The notes under the pieces were generated by a model. The model was not told where the DNA came from. It ran no database searches and saw only the letters and a program-made list of their open reading frames with translations. From Prolixibacteraceae bacterium (GTDB lineage Bacteria > Bacteroidota > Bacteroidia > Bacteroidales > Prolixibacteraceae): a stretch of DNA of 64,000 bases. Of the stretch, positions 26,676 through 37,100 are shown in pieces (position 1 is the first letter of the stretch; the number at the start of each line of letters is the position of its first letter). The DNA lies in the NCBI GenBank assembly GCA_019856515.1, contig CP082230.1, forward strand, positions 5,123,289 through 5,187,288, written 5' to 3'. Position numbers and translations under genes: made by a program.

Positions 26676-28757
26676 ATGATTAAGAATATTGGAGTTCGAG
26701 TGTGTCAGGTACTTGCATGTTGCCTATTGGTTTGTTGTGGTTGGACGAATGTCTATAGCCATACAATTCCTATTAATCCTACTTCAATAACTGAACAGCA
26801 AATCCTTAATAGTACAGACTCTTGTATCAGTGGTTTATTAGAATATAATAAGCAATATCCTTTTAATACGAAACTGGATAAGTTCTATTTTGATTGGATG
26901 ATGGGACGTTTATATTATAGAAATGCTGAATATAAACAATCTCTAGACTTTCTTTTATCAGCTTTTGACAATGACGCAATAAAAGATTCTATAAATATTT
27001 ATTATGAATTGATGGAAGATTTAGGAGTGTGTGAGTTGTATAACACACAATATGAGTCATCCATAGAACATTTAAGTAAATGTTATGAATACTACAAAGG
27101 GAAGAAGGAGAATACGTATAATTTAAAAGTTGTCATACAAGAGATTTCTTTGAATTATATGATGCTTGAAGATTTTGATTCAGCAGAGAACTTTACAAAG
27201 GATGCATTAACAATCCAATGTTCAGAACGTGATATGGTGATGTTTGATGCTTCTCTTTATAATTCCATGGGGAGAATAAAAGGGAAAAAGAAACATCATA
27301 AAGAATCTATCGATAGTTACCTTAAGGCTATAGAATTATATGAGTCAAAAGATCGGAAATATTATGTTGCTTCTGTCTATAATAATATGGCTTTAGAATA
27401 CAACTTTGCAAAGGACTATAAGAATGCACTTATCTCAGCAAAAAAATCCTACACCCTTTTTGAACAATTAGATAATCCAATGGGGGAAGCTAGTGTTGCT
27501 TGTACTATGGCAATTGTCTATAAGGATATGAAATTGTGGAGAGAGGCAAAGCGTTATGCCGATAAAGTGTTTTTTATTGCAAAGAAGAATAATTACTTAG
27601 TGTTACTTGAGACTTATTACGATATTATGGTTGATATATCCGAACAGTTAGGGAATTTGAGACAGGCTTTAAATTACAGTAAGAAATATCGACAACTCAC
27701 AGAGAATCGTTACCACATAAAGAAGCAAGAGTATATCAAGAAATTTGAGGCCACTTACGATAAACAAAAGGTGCTTCAACGAAATCTAGAGTTACGAGTG
27801 GAGAAAAGAGAAAAAGAACTTGTGCTCCGACAAAAATCTATGGAGAGAGATATTTTCTTCTTCCTTATATGTGCTTTCTTGGTCGTTTTTATTGTTATTA
27901 TCCGTCGATATATTCTTAAAATTAAACATACGGATGAATTGTTAATAAAGAATGATCAGATTCTGCACCAGAATAGGCAGTTAGAAGAGCTTAATCATAA
28001 ATATATTGATACTAATACCGCGCTTTATCAATCAAAGAAAGAGTTGGAGAAGAGCAAGAAAGAGAATGATAATGTATTTTCGATTATTACTCATGATTTA
28101 AGAAGTCCTTTGACATCAATCATAGGTGTAAACCAGATGATTATTGAAGATTATGATGGGATGTCAAAAGAGGATTTGAAACCTCATTTAATTAGTGTGT
28201 TTACACAGGTGAATAATTTAGAAAGGTTATTGACAAACTTATTATCATGGTCTCGTGTTCGTAATGGACAAATTAAAGCAACTCCAAAAATAAAGTATCT
28301 TGAAGAGATTGTTGATGATGCTTATTGTGAATTGGTATCTGAGATAAAAGAGAAGAGTGTTCGTTTTTATTTTAATATTGATGAAAATATTGAAGTATAT
28401 ATTGATGATCGAATCTTTAATAAAGTGTTGATTAATGTGATGCGTAATGCTTTGAAGTATTCACATCCTAAAAGTAAAGTTCAAGTATATGTCTCTTCTG
28501 AGAGTTATAACTTTATTACACTTTCGATAAAAGATTATGGCGTGGGAATTGATAAAAAAGAACAATTTACTCTATTTCGTAATGATATTCCCGTTGTACA
28601 TCATGGTACTAAAGGAGAAAAAGGTACTGGTCTAGGATTACGTGTGTGTAAATCTTTTATGACAATTCTCGGTGGAGACATCTTGTTAGAGAGTGATCGA
28701 AATAAAGGTACCACTGTTATGCTTAAACTTCCTAAAAACAAGAAAAAAGATAAATAA
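26676..28757 (+). CDS. TPR-sensor histidine kinase, 693 aa, no response regulator alongside
   Basis: The N-terminal membrane/signal segment is VCQVLACCLLVCCGW. A periplasmic region of about 330 residues contains tetratricopeptide-like repeats (SLYNSMGRIKGKKKHHKESI and SVYNNMALEYNFAKDYKNAL). A single membrane span follows at about 393-412 (FFFLICAFLVVFIVIIRRY), then a coiled coil. The HisKA domain has phospho-acceptor His473 in FSIITHDLRSPLTSIIG. The HATPase domain has N-box NVMRNALKYSHP, G1 DYGVGID and G2 KGTGLGLRVCKSF. The catalytic elements are complete, so it should be an active inner-membrane kinase. No response regulator is in the vicinity, making it an orphan. Confidence 0.92.
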   Translation: MIKNIGVRVCQVLACCLLVCCGWTNVYSHTIPINPTSITEQQILNSTDSCISGLLEYNKQYPFNTKLDKFYFDWMMGRLYYRNAEYKQSLDFLLSAFDNDAIKDSINIYYELMEDLGVCELYNTQYESSIEHLSKCYEYYKGKKENTYNLKVVIQEISLNYMMLEDFDSAENFTKDALTIQCSERDMVMFDASLYNSMGRIKGKKKHHKESIDSYLKAIELYESKDRKYYVASVYNNMALEYNFAKDYKNALISAKKSYTLFEQLDNPMGEASVACTMAIVYKDMKLWREAKRYADKVFFIAKKNNYLVLLETYYDIMVDISEQLGNLRQALNYSKKYRQLTENRYHIKKQEYIKKFEATYDKQKVLQRNLELRVEKREKELVLRQKSMERDIFFFLICAFLVVFIVIIRRYILKIKHTDELLIKNDQILHQNRQLEELNHKYIDTNTALYQSKKELEKSKKENDNVFSIITHDLRSPLTSIIGVNQMIIEDYDGMSKEDLKPHLISVFTQVNNLERLLTNLLSWSRVRNGQIKATPKIKYLEEIVDDAYCELVSEIKEKSVRFYFNIDENIEVYIDDRIFNKVLINVMRNALKYSHPKSKVQVYVSSESYNFITLSIKDYGVGIDKKEQFTLFRNDIPVVHHGTKGEKGTGLGLRVCKSFMTILGGDILLESDRNKGTTVMLKLPKNKKKDK

Positions 28758-28850
28758 AACGACTCTATTCCTCTATATTTTCGATAGTTTTTTTATTATT
28801 TCTATTTACTTTGTGAACTCTAATGATCAAAAAAAAATTAGAAAGATAAA

Positions 28851-29582
28851 ATGACATTTATTCCAACTAAACAAGATCCTATTGGTGTTGCAGTAAAACA
28901 TTATTGGGATAATAATTGCCCTACATTAATTGATGTAATTTCAGATATAGCTGAAGACGAGAAGATGGATGCATCCTATTTTTTTCGTAATGAGTCAATA
29001 ATGCCTAAACTTGAGAGAAAAGCACTGAGATGGTGTGAAGGTCGTATATTAGATATTGGCGCTTGCGTTGGAAGTCACTCTTTGTTGTTACAACAGAAAG
29101 GATACGAAGTGACAGCATTAGATAGCTCATATGAAGCGTGCCTGATTGCAAAGAAAAGAGGTGTTATTTCTGTAGAGAATCAGGATTTTTTTCAATATCA
29201 ACCTTCCGAAACTTTTGATACACTATTACTTCTTATGAATGGTGTTGGAATTTCAGGCTCTTTAGATGGGTTTAAGAAACTATTAAGTCAAGCAAAAAAA
29301 CTTATCTCTGTAGATGGTTGTATTATATTTGATTCTTCTGATTTGATCTATCTATTTATGGACGAAGAAGGAGAAGCATTTATTGATATTAATAGTAACA
29401 AATATTATGGTGTTGTAAATTATCAAATGAAATTTAAAGATGTTGCAGGAGGTCATTTTGACTGGCTATTTCTTGATCCTGATAGTATGAGAGAGATTGT
29501 TGCTGATGAAGGTTTTTCTATTGAAAAGTATGAAGAGGGCGATCATTATGACTATTTAGTTAAACTAAGACGAAAAAGATAG
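28851..29582 (+). CDS. SAM-dependent methyltransferase, 243 aa
   Basis: Class I Rossmann methyltransferase. Motif I is ILDIGACVGSHSLLL (about residues 66-80), the acidic end of strand 2 is VTALDSSYEAC, and later strands are DTLLLLMNGVGIS and GCIIFDSSDL. The N-terminus (DPIGVAVKHYWDNN) resembles small-molecule methyltransferases of Bacteroidota. The substrate is unknown. The next gene (S46 peptidase) begins four bases after the stop, so the two are probably co-transcribed. Confidence 0.85.
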   Translation: MTFIPTKQDPIGVAVKHYWDNNCPTLIDVISDIAEDEKMDASYFFRNESIMPKLERKALRWCEGRILDIGACVGSHSLLLQQKGYEVTALDSSYEACLIAKKRGVISVENQDFFQYQPSETFDTLLLLMNGVGISGSLDGFKKLLSQAKKLISVDGCIIFDSSDLIYLFMDEEGEAFIDINSNKYYGVVNYQMKFKDVAGGHFDWLFLDPDSMREIVADEGFSIEKYEEGDHYDYLVKLRRKR

Positions 29583-29585
29583 GCA

Positions 29586-31751
29586 ATGATGAACTACGAT
29601 TGGTTATTTCGTTTAAGAAGAGCGATACTTGTTGGATTGGTAATTCTATCCACGACTTTCATGTCGGTAGCAGATGAAGGAATGTGGATTCCTACTTTAT
29701 TGAAAAAATATAATATGGATGATCTGCAACGACTTGGTTTTCGTTTATCAGCAGATGATGTATATAGTGTAAACCATGCTAGTTTGAAAGATGCGGTAGT
29801 ACTTTTTGGTGGTGGTTGTACAGGAGAAGTGATTTCTTCAGAGGGGCTGGTTTTAACCAATCATCATTGTGGTTATTCTTCAATACAATCATTAAGTAGT
29901 GTGGAAAATAATTTACTCAAGAGTGGCTTTTGGGCCAAAAGTCGATCTGAAGAGTTATATTCTCCTTCTTTAAAGGTGAGATTCTTAGAGCGAATGGAAG
30001 AGGTTACAGATAAAATAACATCTAATCTTGAGTCCTTGTCTAAGGCTCAACAAAAAGAGAAAATACAGGAGCGCATTCTTTCTTTAACACAGGAGCTTGA
30101 GACGGACTTATTTACAGAAGCGGTGGTAAAACCAATTTTATATGGTAATCAATATTTCTTGTATGTTTATAAAGTTTATAAAGATATAAGGTTGGTTGGT
30201 GCTCCACCTTCTACTATTGGAAAGTTTGGTGGTGATACCGATAATTGGGTATGGCCAAGGCATACTGGAGACTTCTCTATGTTTCGAATTTATGCCAATA
30301 CCGATGGTTCTCCCAGTGAGTACTCTGATGATAATATTCCGTTGAAAACAAAAACTTTCTTGAAGATCAAGTTAGGTAAGCTAGAGAAGGGTGAGCCAAC
30401 TATGGTGATTGGTTATCCAGGTAAAACCCAGCTATATCTTCCTTCTCCAGCAATTAATATGTATCAAACAACGTCTTTTCCTACTCGAATCAATATTCGA
30501 GATATAAAACTGTCAACATGGAAGAATTTCATGGATAAAGATCCAAAAATTGAAATCCAATATGCTTCAAAATATGCGAGAACTGCTAATGGATGGAAGA
30601 AATGGAAGGGTGCAATTTTAGGGTTATCAAGGTTTCATGCTATTGAGCGTAAAAAGGATGCCGAGAAAAAATTTCAATTATGGGTAGATTCTGAACCTGA
30701 AAGAAAAAAGTCATATGGTTCTATATTGCCGCGTTTTGACTCATTATATGCTCAGTTCGCTATTTACAATGAGCGTCACATCTACTATCAAGAGGTAGTG
30801 GAGAGAGGGGCAGATTTATTCCAGTTAAGTACGATATTGAATAGTTTTATTCATGATAAAGATAAAGGGATTTTAGTTGATCAGACTTCCTTATTAAATA
30901 AAATTGATAAGTTCTATAATGATTATAACCCTGTCGTTGATGCTGAAGTTATGATGCAACTTTTGAGTTTGTATATTGATTCTGTAGCTCCTGAATTTTA
31001 TGGTAAATCATTGTACAAAATTCGAGATAAGTTGAATGACAAGTATTTCGTCAAGAAGGTTTACAATAAATCATTCTTGCTAGATAAAGAGTCCGTAAAA
31101 GATTTTGTGGTAAATTATAGTAGATCTGAAAGGAGTAAATTAACAAAGGATCCTATATTTAAACTTAAGTATGAAATGGATCAAACTTATGTGTTTACCT
31201 CATTTTTCAAATATCAATATATTAATGAACAGATTGAGGCCAATCAAAAGTCCTATGTGAAGGCTCTTAAAGAGATGAATGGTAGAACAAGATTCAAAGT
31301 TGATGCAAATCTTACGATGCGTGTATCTTATGGTTCTATCGAAGGGTATTCGCCTAAAGATGGTGTGATCTATAGGCCTTTTACCTCTTTAAAAGGAATT
31401 TTTGAAAAGAGTCAAACTGATATCATGGATTATACTGTACCCCAAAAACTAATTGACTTATATAAGTCAAAGGATTTTGGAAATTATATTAATGAAGAAG
31501 GACAAGTACCTGTAGCATTCTGTGCATCAAACCATACCACTGGTGGTAATTCGGGAAGCCCTGTTTTAAATAGAGATGGTTATTTAATTGGGGTAAATTT
31601 TGATCGTTGTTGGGATGGCACTATGAGCGATCTAATGTTTGACCCTCAATATTGTCGTAATATAATTTTGGATATTCGTTATGTTTTATTTTTAATCGAT
31701 AAATTTTCCAATGCTCCCAACCTTATTGATGAATTGGAAATTGTTCAATAA
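29586..31751 (+). CDS. S46-family dipeptidyl-peptidase, DPP11-like, 721 aa
   Basis: Periplasmic serine exopeptidase of the chymotrypsin fold that releases dipeptides from oligopeptides in asaccharolytic and marine Bacteroidota. A signal peptide is present (AILVGLVILSTTFMSVAD), mature start about residue 30. The catalytic triad is the His in LTNHHCGYSS (about 93-94), the Asp in GDTDNWVWPRHTGDF (about 215-220) and Ser656 in TGGNSGSPVLN. Arg674 lies 18 residues after the catalytic Ser (GVNFDRCWDG). This is the position where Porphyromonas DPP11 has Arg673, required for Asp/Glu at P1, whereas DPP7 has Gly. I therefore predict acidic-residue specificity. It lies directly behind the methyltransferase gene and is followed by a strong terminator. 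Confidence 0.93.
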   Translation: MMNYDWLFRLRRAILVGLVILSTTFMSVADEGMWIPTLLKKYNMDDLQRLGFRLSADDVYSVNHASLKDAVVLFGGGCTGEVISSEGLVLTNHHCGYSSIQSLSSVENNLLKSGFWAKSRSEELYSPSLKVRFLERMEEVTDKITSNLESLSKAQQKEKIQERILSLTQELETDLFTEAVVKPILYGNQYFLYVYKVYKDIRLVGAPPSTIGKFGGDTDNWVWPRHTGDFSMFRIYANTDGSPSEYSDDNIPLKTKTFLKIKLGKLEKGEPTMVIGYPGKTQLYLPSPAINMYQTTSFPTRINIRDIKLSTWKNFMDKDPKIEIQYASKYARTANGWKKWKGAILGLSRFHAIERKKDAEKKFQLWVDSEPERKKSYGSILPRFDSLYAQFAIYNERHIYYQEVVERGADLFQLSTILNSFIHDKDKGILVDQTSLLNKIDKFYNDYNPVVDAEVMMQLLSLYIDSVAPEFYGKSLYKIRDKLNDKYFVKKVYNKSFLLDKESVKDFVVNYSRSERSKLTKDPIFKLKYEMDQTYVFTSFFKYQYINEQIEANQKSYVKALKEMNGRTRFKVDANLTMRVSYGSIEGYSPKDGVIYRPFTSLKGIFEKSQTDIMDYTVPQKLIDLYKSKDFGNYINEEGQVPVAFCASNHTTGGNSGSPVLNRDGYLIGVNFDRCWDGTMSDLMFDPQYCRNIILDIRYVLFLIDKFSNAPNLIDELEIVQ

Positions 31752-31754
31752 AAT

Positions 31755-31787
31755 GAGAGGCTATCTTATATTAAAAGATAGCCCCTC
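31755..31787. terminator. Bidirectional terminator between convergent genes
   Basis: GAGAGGCTATCTT (31755-31767) pairs with AAGATAGCCCCTC (31775-31787) with one mismatch, followed by GTTTT. It separates the S46 peptidase stop and the DHOD-like gene stop. Confidence 0.8.
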
Positions 31788-31797
31788 GTTTTAAATA

Positions 31798-32784
31798 TTA
31801 ATGCTCTGAAAAGTACTTCATAAACTGTGCTCTCTCAAACATTTGTTGATCCATTGAAGGATTGTTTGACAGTCGACCTCTGAACTCGTTTAAATTATTA
31901 AAGTTCCATTTATCCATCCATTTTAATAAACTTTGTTCAATAGTTTGGATATGTTCCGCTCCATTTATGTATAGCGATGAACATAGCTGAGTAACTGTAG
32001 CTCCAGCAAGTAATTGTTTAATTACATCTTCTCCGTTATGAATCCCTGTAGATGCAGCTATGTCAATACCTTCTACATGTCCGGACACAATACCAACCCA
32101 TCTTAATGAACGACGTAGATCAGATGAACTACTGAATATCTCACTCGAAGTAATTTGTAGCGTTTCAATATCAATATCCGGTTCGTAGAATCTATTGAAT
32201 AGGGTTACAGAAGCTGCACCATAGGCTTTTAATTGATCCACCATTCTAACGATATTTGTATAGTGTGAACCAATCTTCATCCCAATAGGTAAATTCGTTG
32301 CAGCTTTTACTGTTTTTAAGATATCAATATATTTCTGTTCAATCTCTTCGGATGTTTCAGTTCTACTGGTAGGAATAATAAAAGCATTGATTTCAATAGC
32401 ATCAGCTCCAGCACTTTCAACTTTTTTCGCAATATCTTCCCACTCTTTGTTGCTAATACAACTTAGGCTTGCAATGACAGGTATATTTACCGCTTTTTTT
32501 GCCTCTGAAATAATATTTAAATGTTTCTCTAATGAGTTCTTACGAGTATATTCCTGTATATACTCTATCGCCTCAGGGTAGGACGTATTATGTGCCTCTT
32601 TTTGACTTATGTGGTATGCTTCATTTCGTATCTGTTCTTCAAAAAGGGACTTAATAATCACCGCAGAAGCTCCGTTCGTTTCAAACTCTTTAATCTTATC
32701 AATCGATTGTGTTAATCCTGAACTTGCAACAACAAATGGGCTTTTTAAATCTAGTCCCATATAACTACATGATAGTTTTGCCAT
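31798..32784 (-). CDS. Dihydroorotate dehydrogenase-like flavoprotein, 328 aa
   Basis: A TIM-barrel FMN protein of the DHOD/PreA group. Supporting words are MGLDLKSPFVVASSGLTQ at the N-terminus, PVIASLSC, DAIEINAFI, PIGMKIGSHYTN with the FMN-contacting Lys, ASVTLFNRFYEPDID, SGVG-like SGHVEG, and the C-terminal AGATVTQLCSSLYINGAEH phosphate-binding region. The classical DHOD catalytic Cys or Ser loop is not clear. In annotation these are called 'dihydroorotate dehydrogenase-like protein' and are distinct from PyrD. The substrate is unknown. It is a stand-alone minus-strand gene. Confidence 0.85.
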   Translation of the reverse strand: MAKLSCSYMGLDLKSPFVVASSGLTQSIDKIKEFETNGASAVIIKSLFEEQIRNEAYHISQKEAHNTSYPEAIEYIQEYTRKNSLEKHLNIISEAKKAVNIPVIASLSCISNKEWEDIAKKVESAGADAIEINAFIIPTSRTETSEEIEQKYIDILKTVKAATNLPIGMKIGSHYTNIVRMVDQLKAYGAASVTLFNRFYEPDIDIETLQITSSEIFSSSSDLRRSLRWVGIVSGHVEGIDIAASTGIHNGEDVIKQLLAGATVTQLCSSLYINGAEHIQTIEQSLLKWMDKWNFNNLNEFRGRLSNNPSMDQQMFERAQFMKYFSEH

Positions 32785-33053
32785 ATCTTATCGTTTAAAT
32801 TATTTCTGATATTGATTTGTTATACCTTTTTACCAATATTATTCTTGAGGTAATCACTATTAATATATTCTGTCTATATCTAAACCTGTATATTTATTAT
32901 CTCAAAAATAGAAGTAATATAACAGTTCCTCATTGTTTCTTCTCTCTTTTATGCTTCATTAATAGAACCAACTAGATTCATATTTGTGTTCTATTTCTTA
33001 AAGTATCAATACTGTGATTGCAATTTAGAGAGCTTTATTCATAATATAGGTTG

Positions 33054-33722
33054 TTAGTTACTTCGTTTTCCAAAAAGCGTACTCCCAATTCGTACCATTG
33101 TACTACCACATTCTATCGCTAATTGGTAGTCAGAGGACATTCCCATTGATAAGGTATTAAAGTAACCTTTTTCTTTGAAGAATGTTCTTTGTAATGTTTC
33201 AAAAAAACGTCTTAAGGAAATAAATTCGTTTTTAATATCTATATCCGAATCTGTATTTGTTGCCATCCCCATTAATCCAACGATTCTAACGTTTTGTAGC
33301 TTTAGAAAAATTTGGGAGTTCAACATGTCTTCAACTTCAAAAATCGACATGCCAAATTTGGTGTCTTCTTCAGCTATATGCATCTGAAGAAGTACATCAA
33401 TTACTCGATCATTCTTTAGTGCTTCCTTGTTGATGGTCTGGAGAAGCTTAATGCTATCAACGGAATGAATCAGTGATACAAAAGGTGCGATGTATTTGAC
33501 TTTATTTGTTTGAAGGTGACCAATCATATGCCATTGAATATCTTTAGAGAGAATTTCTTGTTTGTGACATAATTCTTGGACTTTATTTTCTCCAAAAACT
33601 CGAACTCCTTCATTATATGCTTCTTCAAGTAGTTCTATTGGTTTTGTCTTTGAAACAGCTACCAAGGTTACATGCTTTGGTAATAGTTCGATTACTGTTG
33701 AAATATTCTGTTTTATACTCAT
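33054..33722 (-). CDS. YggS-family PLP homeostasis protein, 222 aa
   Basis: A PLP-binding TIM-barrel protein that buffers pyridoxal phosphate in the cytoplasm and has no known enzymatic turnover. Lys25 in VAVSKTKP is the expected Schiff-base residue. Other family words are VFGENKVQEL, WHMIGHLQTNKVKYI, SLIHSVDS, LMGMATN and MGMSSDYQLAIECGSTMVRIG. The start matches those of homologues. It is separated from the DHOD-like gene by 269 bases in which I see nothing distinctive. Confidence 0.94.
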   Translation of the reverse strand: MSIKQNISTVIELLPKHVTLVAVSKTKPIELLEEAYNEGVRVFGENKVQELCHKQEILSKDIQWHMIGHLQTNKVKYIAPFVSLIHSVDSIKLLQTINKEALKNDRVIDVLLQMHIAEEDTKFGMSIFEVEDMLNSQIFLKLQNVRIVGLMGMATNTDSDIDIKNEFISLRRFFETLQRTFFKEKGYFNTLSMGMSSDYQLAIECGSTMVRIGSTLFGKRSN

Positions 33723-34109
33723 AGTTTGTTTCAGAATGTATTGTTCTCTTGCCCTTCAAAGTTACAATTAATCATTAAAATAACTTCAATTAATGCTTTT
33801 TTTCAGATACTTACATGATGATGTTTGGTGTTGTAAAAAGTTGATATATAAGGATATCTTGTAAAAAATATTTAAATTTTAGCTTTTAAAGACAAAGTTT
33901 TGATGTCTATTCTACATTTGTCTTTTAGTATTCAACATAATTGAAATGCTAAAAAACAATTATTGTCAAGAATAGATAATTACTCTATTATCTTCGATGC
34001 AATTCTTAATGTTCACATTAAAGATGTAAATATTACAACAACTTTTACTCTAAATTTTTATGCTAGAGTATAAATCGTTTAAGGGTATGCATTTTATTAA
34101 AATCAATCT
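33723..34109. other. Divergent intergenic region
   Basis: About 390 AT-rich bases lie between yggS (minus) and the PL8-like lyase gene (plus). It should contain both promoters. I see no strong TAnnTTTG element and no operator-like repeat. Confidence 0.4.
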
Positions 34110-37100
34110 ATGAAAAATTATTTATTAATTCTACTGTTGTTTATTACTGGGGTCTGTAGTGCTCAGAATTGGACAACTGTTGGTAGTAAAAAGATCTCAA
34201 ATTTGAGATCCATGGCTCGTTTAAATGATGAGGTGATTGCACTTTTAGGGACTAATCAGGTGGTTAAAGTCGATTATGCAGGGGGAACCACTACGAACTT
34301 TATCCCAACTTCTTCTTTTAGTCCTGGAGTTCAGTTAACTGATATCTTTGTATCAACTGCAGGAGAGATATTTTGTGTTGATAAAGGGAACAAGAAGGTT
34401 GTTGTTTTTGACAATGCTGGAATAAAGCAACGAGAGGTTAATGTAACCGTAGATAGTCCTTATGCCTGTATTTTAAGATCAGATGGTACTCTATGGGTTG
34501 GCGGGAAAGGAATTGAAGTTTATCAAGCAGGAGCTCGTATAAATACAATTGATGGAATGACTTCATCATCTGACCTTTTATCAAGTATAAAAGATTTTTG
34601 TGAAATAAACAACGAACTATATTTTATTGATCGTAATAGAGGTGTCTTTAAGGTAGATGGTATTGCTGGATCAAAGGTTCTTGATAATCAGAATTATCGT
34701 AATTCAGCAATGTACCATAAGTCGCATCAGATGGCCCCATTTAAGAATATGTTGATGATTGTGGCACAATCTTCTGTAGGTCTTGGGCATGGACTTTATG
34801 AGTTTGGAATTCCTGTGAATTACTCGGCATTTGTTGAAGCTATAGGTACGAGTAAATCAGGGGTCTATGGAGTCGTTGCAATGGATGATTATTTATTAAT
34901 TTCAGGAGATGATGGGGTTAAAAGAGTAGATTATAATGACGTTGTTGCTCCAACATTAACAATCAATAGTTATGAGGTAACTTCATCTAATTCAATAGAG
35001 GTTGATTTCACTTGTGATGAAGATGCAGAGGTAACTTTAGACGTTTTTCAAAATGGAGTTAAAGTAAATACGCAAAAAATAGACTATGCATTTTCATCAA
35101 TTCATAGAAATGTTACGATTGCTGGGTTAACACAGGGAGAAACAACTTATGTCGTTTTAAAAGCGATTGATGCAGATTCAAATGCATCACCTGATGTGAG
35201 GTCGAACGAAAAAGTGTTAGATTTAGTGGTTAAGATGAATCAATTAACTCGTAGAGATCCTAACACATTAGATTATTATATTGAATCAAACCTTGCAGGT
35301 GATCTTTATTATGTACTTAGTGACGATATTGATAATAAAGCTGAATATAAAACATCAGCAGCAATAGTTGCAGCACATGGAGTTGTAAATGCAGGGTTAA
35401 TTAAACGAGGTGGAGAACTGAAGACTTTAGGGTTTAATTATTTAGTGAATAAGCGTATTTATTACACTGTACGTAGTGCCACGGGTGTTACTACCAATAT
35501 GGCAAGCCGTAAGGTAATGGCAATGGATGATATAGATGAAATCAGTAATAAAGTATTGTATACACTGACTGGTGTAGGAAGTGCGCTGTCAGAGACTTGG
35601 GTGAATAAGCATGTCAAATACACAACTGATAGAGCAAAAACAGCATTAGCTAAGGTTGGAAATTATCAGATCATCCCTGGTTTGGATCCGTATGTGTTAA
35701 AACTTCAAAAAGGAGATCAAGATGATATAGATAGGGGACATCTTAGAGGAATGATTACCGAAGTTTTGTTTCCTCTGTCGATTGCGTATAACCTTAATGA
35801 TCCTACAAATGCCTACTATCATAATGCTACTGTAAGGGATGGTATTATTCAACTATTCAAATATGCTAATGCACGTAGTTTTGATGATAAATGTTATACT
35901 GAGTTTAGAGGAGGAGGTATTTATTTGACTTTATCTGGATACTTCTATTCGTCTTTTTTGATGCGTGATGAGTTAATTAAAGATGGCTTTTGGTCTGAAG
36001 TCCTTGCGACTTGTAGTCACTGGACTTCATGGAATTTGCTTGAACGAATCGACAAAGATGGAGGAATTGTTTTTTCTAGGTGGAATGATTTAGATCGAAA
36101 GAAGTCGAGAAATTCCGATTTGATGAGATCTTTCAACCGAAATAAACTTCTTACAGTATTGATGACTGGATCTCAGAAAAAAACAAGAGTTTCAGATATG
36201 CAGGGTTTGGTGAAACTCATTAATGAGGGGTGTCAGTTATCTCCAGGATGGGGAGGTATGATAAAGAATGATTATACGGGATATCATCACCATGGTTTTT
36301 GGGCTAATGCATATAATGCAGATGCCGTTAGAGAAGCTTCAGAGATGGCAAACTATTTATCAGGTACAACATACTCATTGGGAGCAACAGCTTTGGATAA
36401 TTTGGCAAATTATTGGTTGGCATATACTTTCTATTCTAATAAATATGATACTGCCAATGGGGTGACAGGACGTTTTCCGACAAATAGAAGTTCTTTACTA
36501 AATAATAGCATTTCAATTCTATCTATCTCAAAAGCACTTCCAAATGGAAGCCTGAAAGAAAAATTGCAAAGACATTTTATAGATCTGTGGAATAGTACAG
36601 ATTATGTAAAAGATCAAAGAGCCCGAAATGTAAAATGCTCTATTGGTTATAGTGGTGGAGTCGGGAACTGGCTTGAAGCAAATAGCTTTATCAGTACAAC
36701 AAAATTAGCTCCATTGATGTATGCCAAAGGTAATAGAACTTTTCCATATGCAGCATTCCAAGTTCACCGGCATAATAATAAAACAGTATCTGTAAAAGGA
36801 TTTAATAAGTATGTTTGGGATTATGAGAGTAATGGAGAACAAAATTTCTATGGTTATCATCAATCACATGGAGCATTAGAGATCATTGGAACTAATGATA
36901 CAAATATAAATGCTCCTTCCGCTTCTGCTTCTGGATGGAATTCGAATGGGTATGATTGGAGTCATATCCCAGGAGTAACAGGTTACAAGATGCCATTGGC
37001 GAAATTGCTTGAACGTAATAAAAGTTTTCCATATGCAAGATTTTGTTTTGATTACTTTGCTGGAGGGGTATCCTTACTGAATGAATTTGGGATGTATGGC

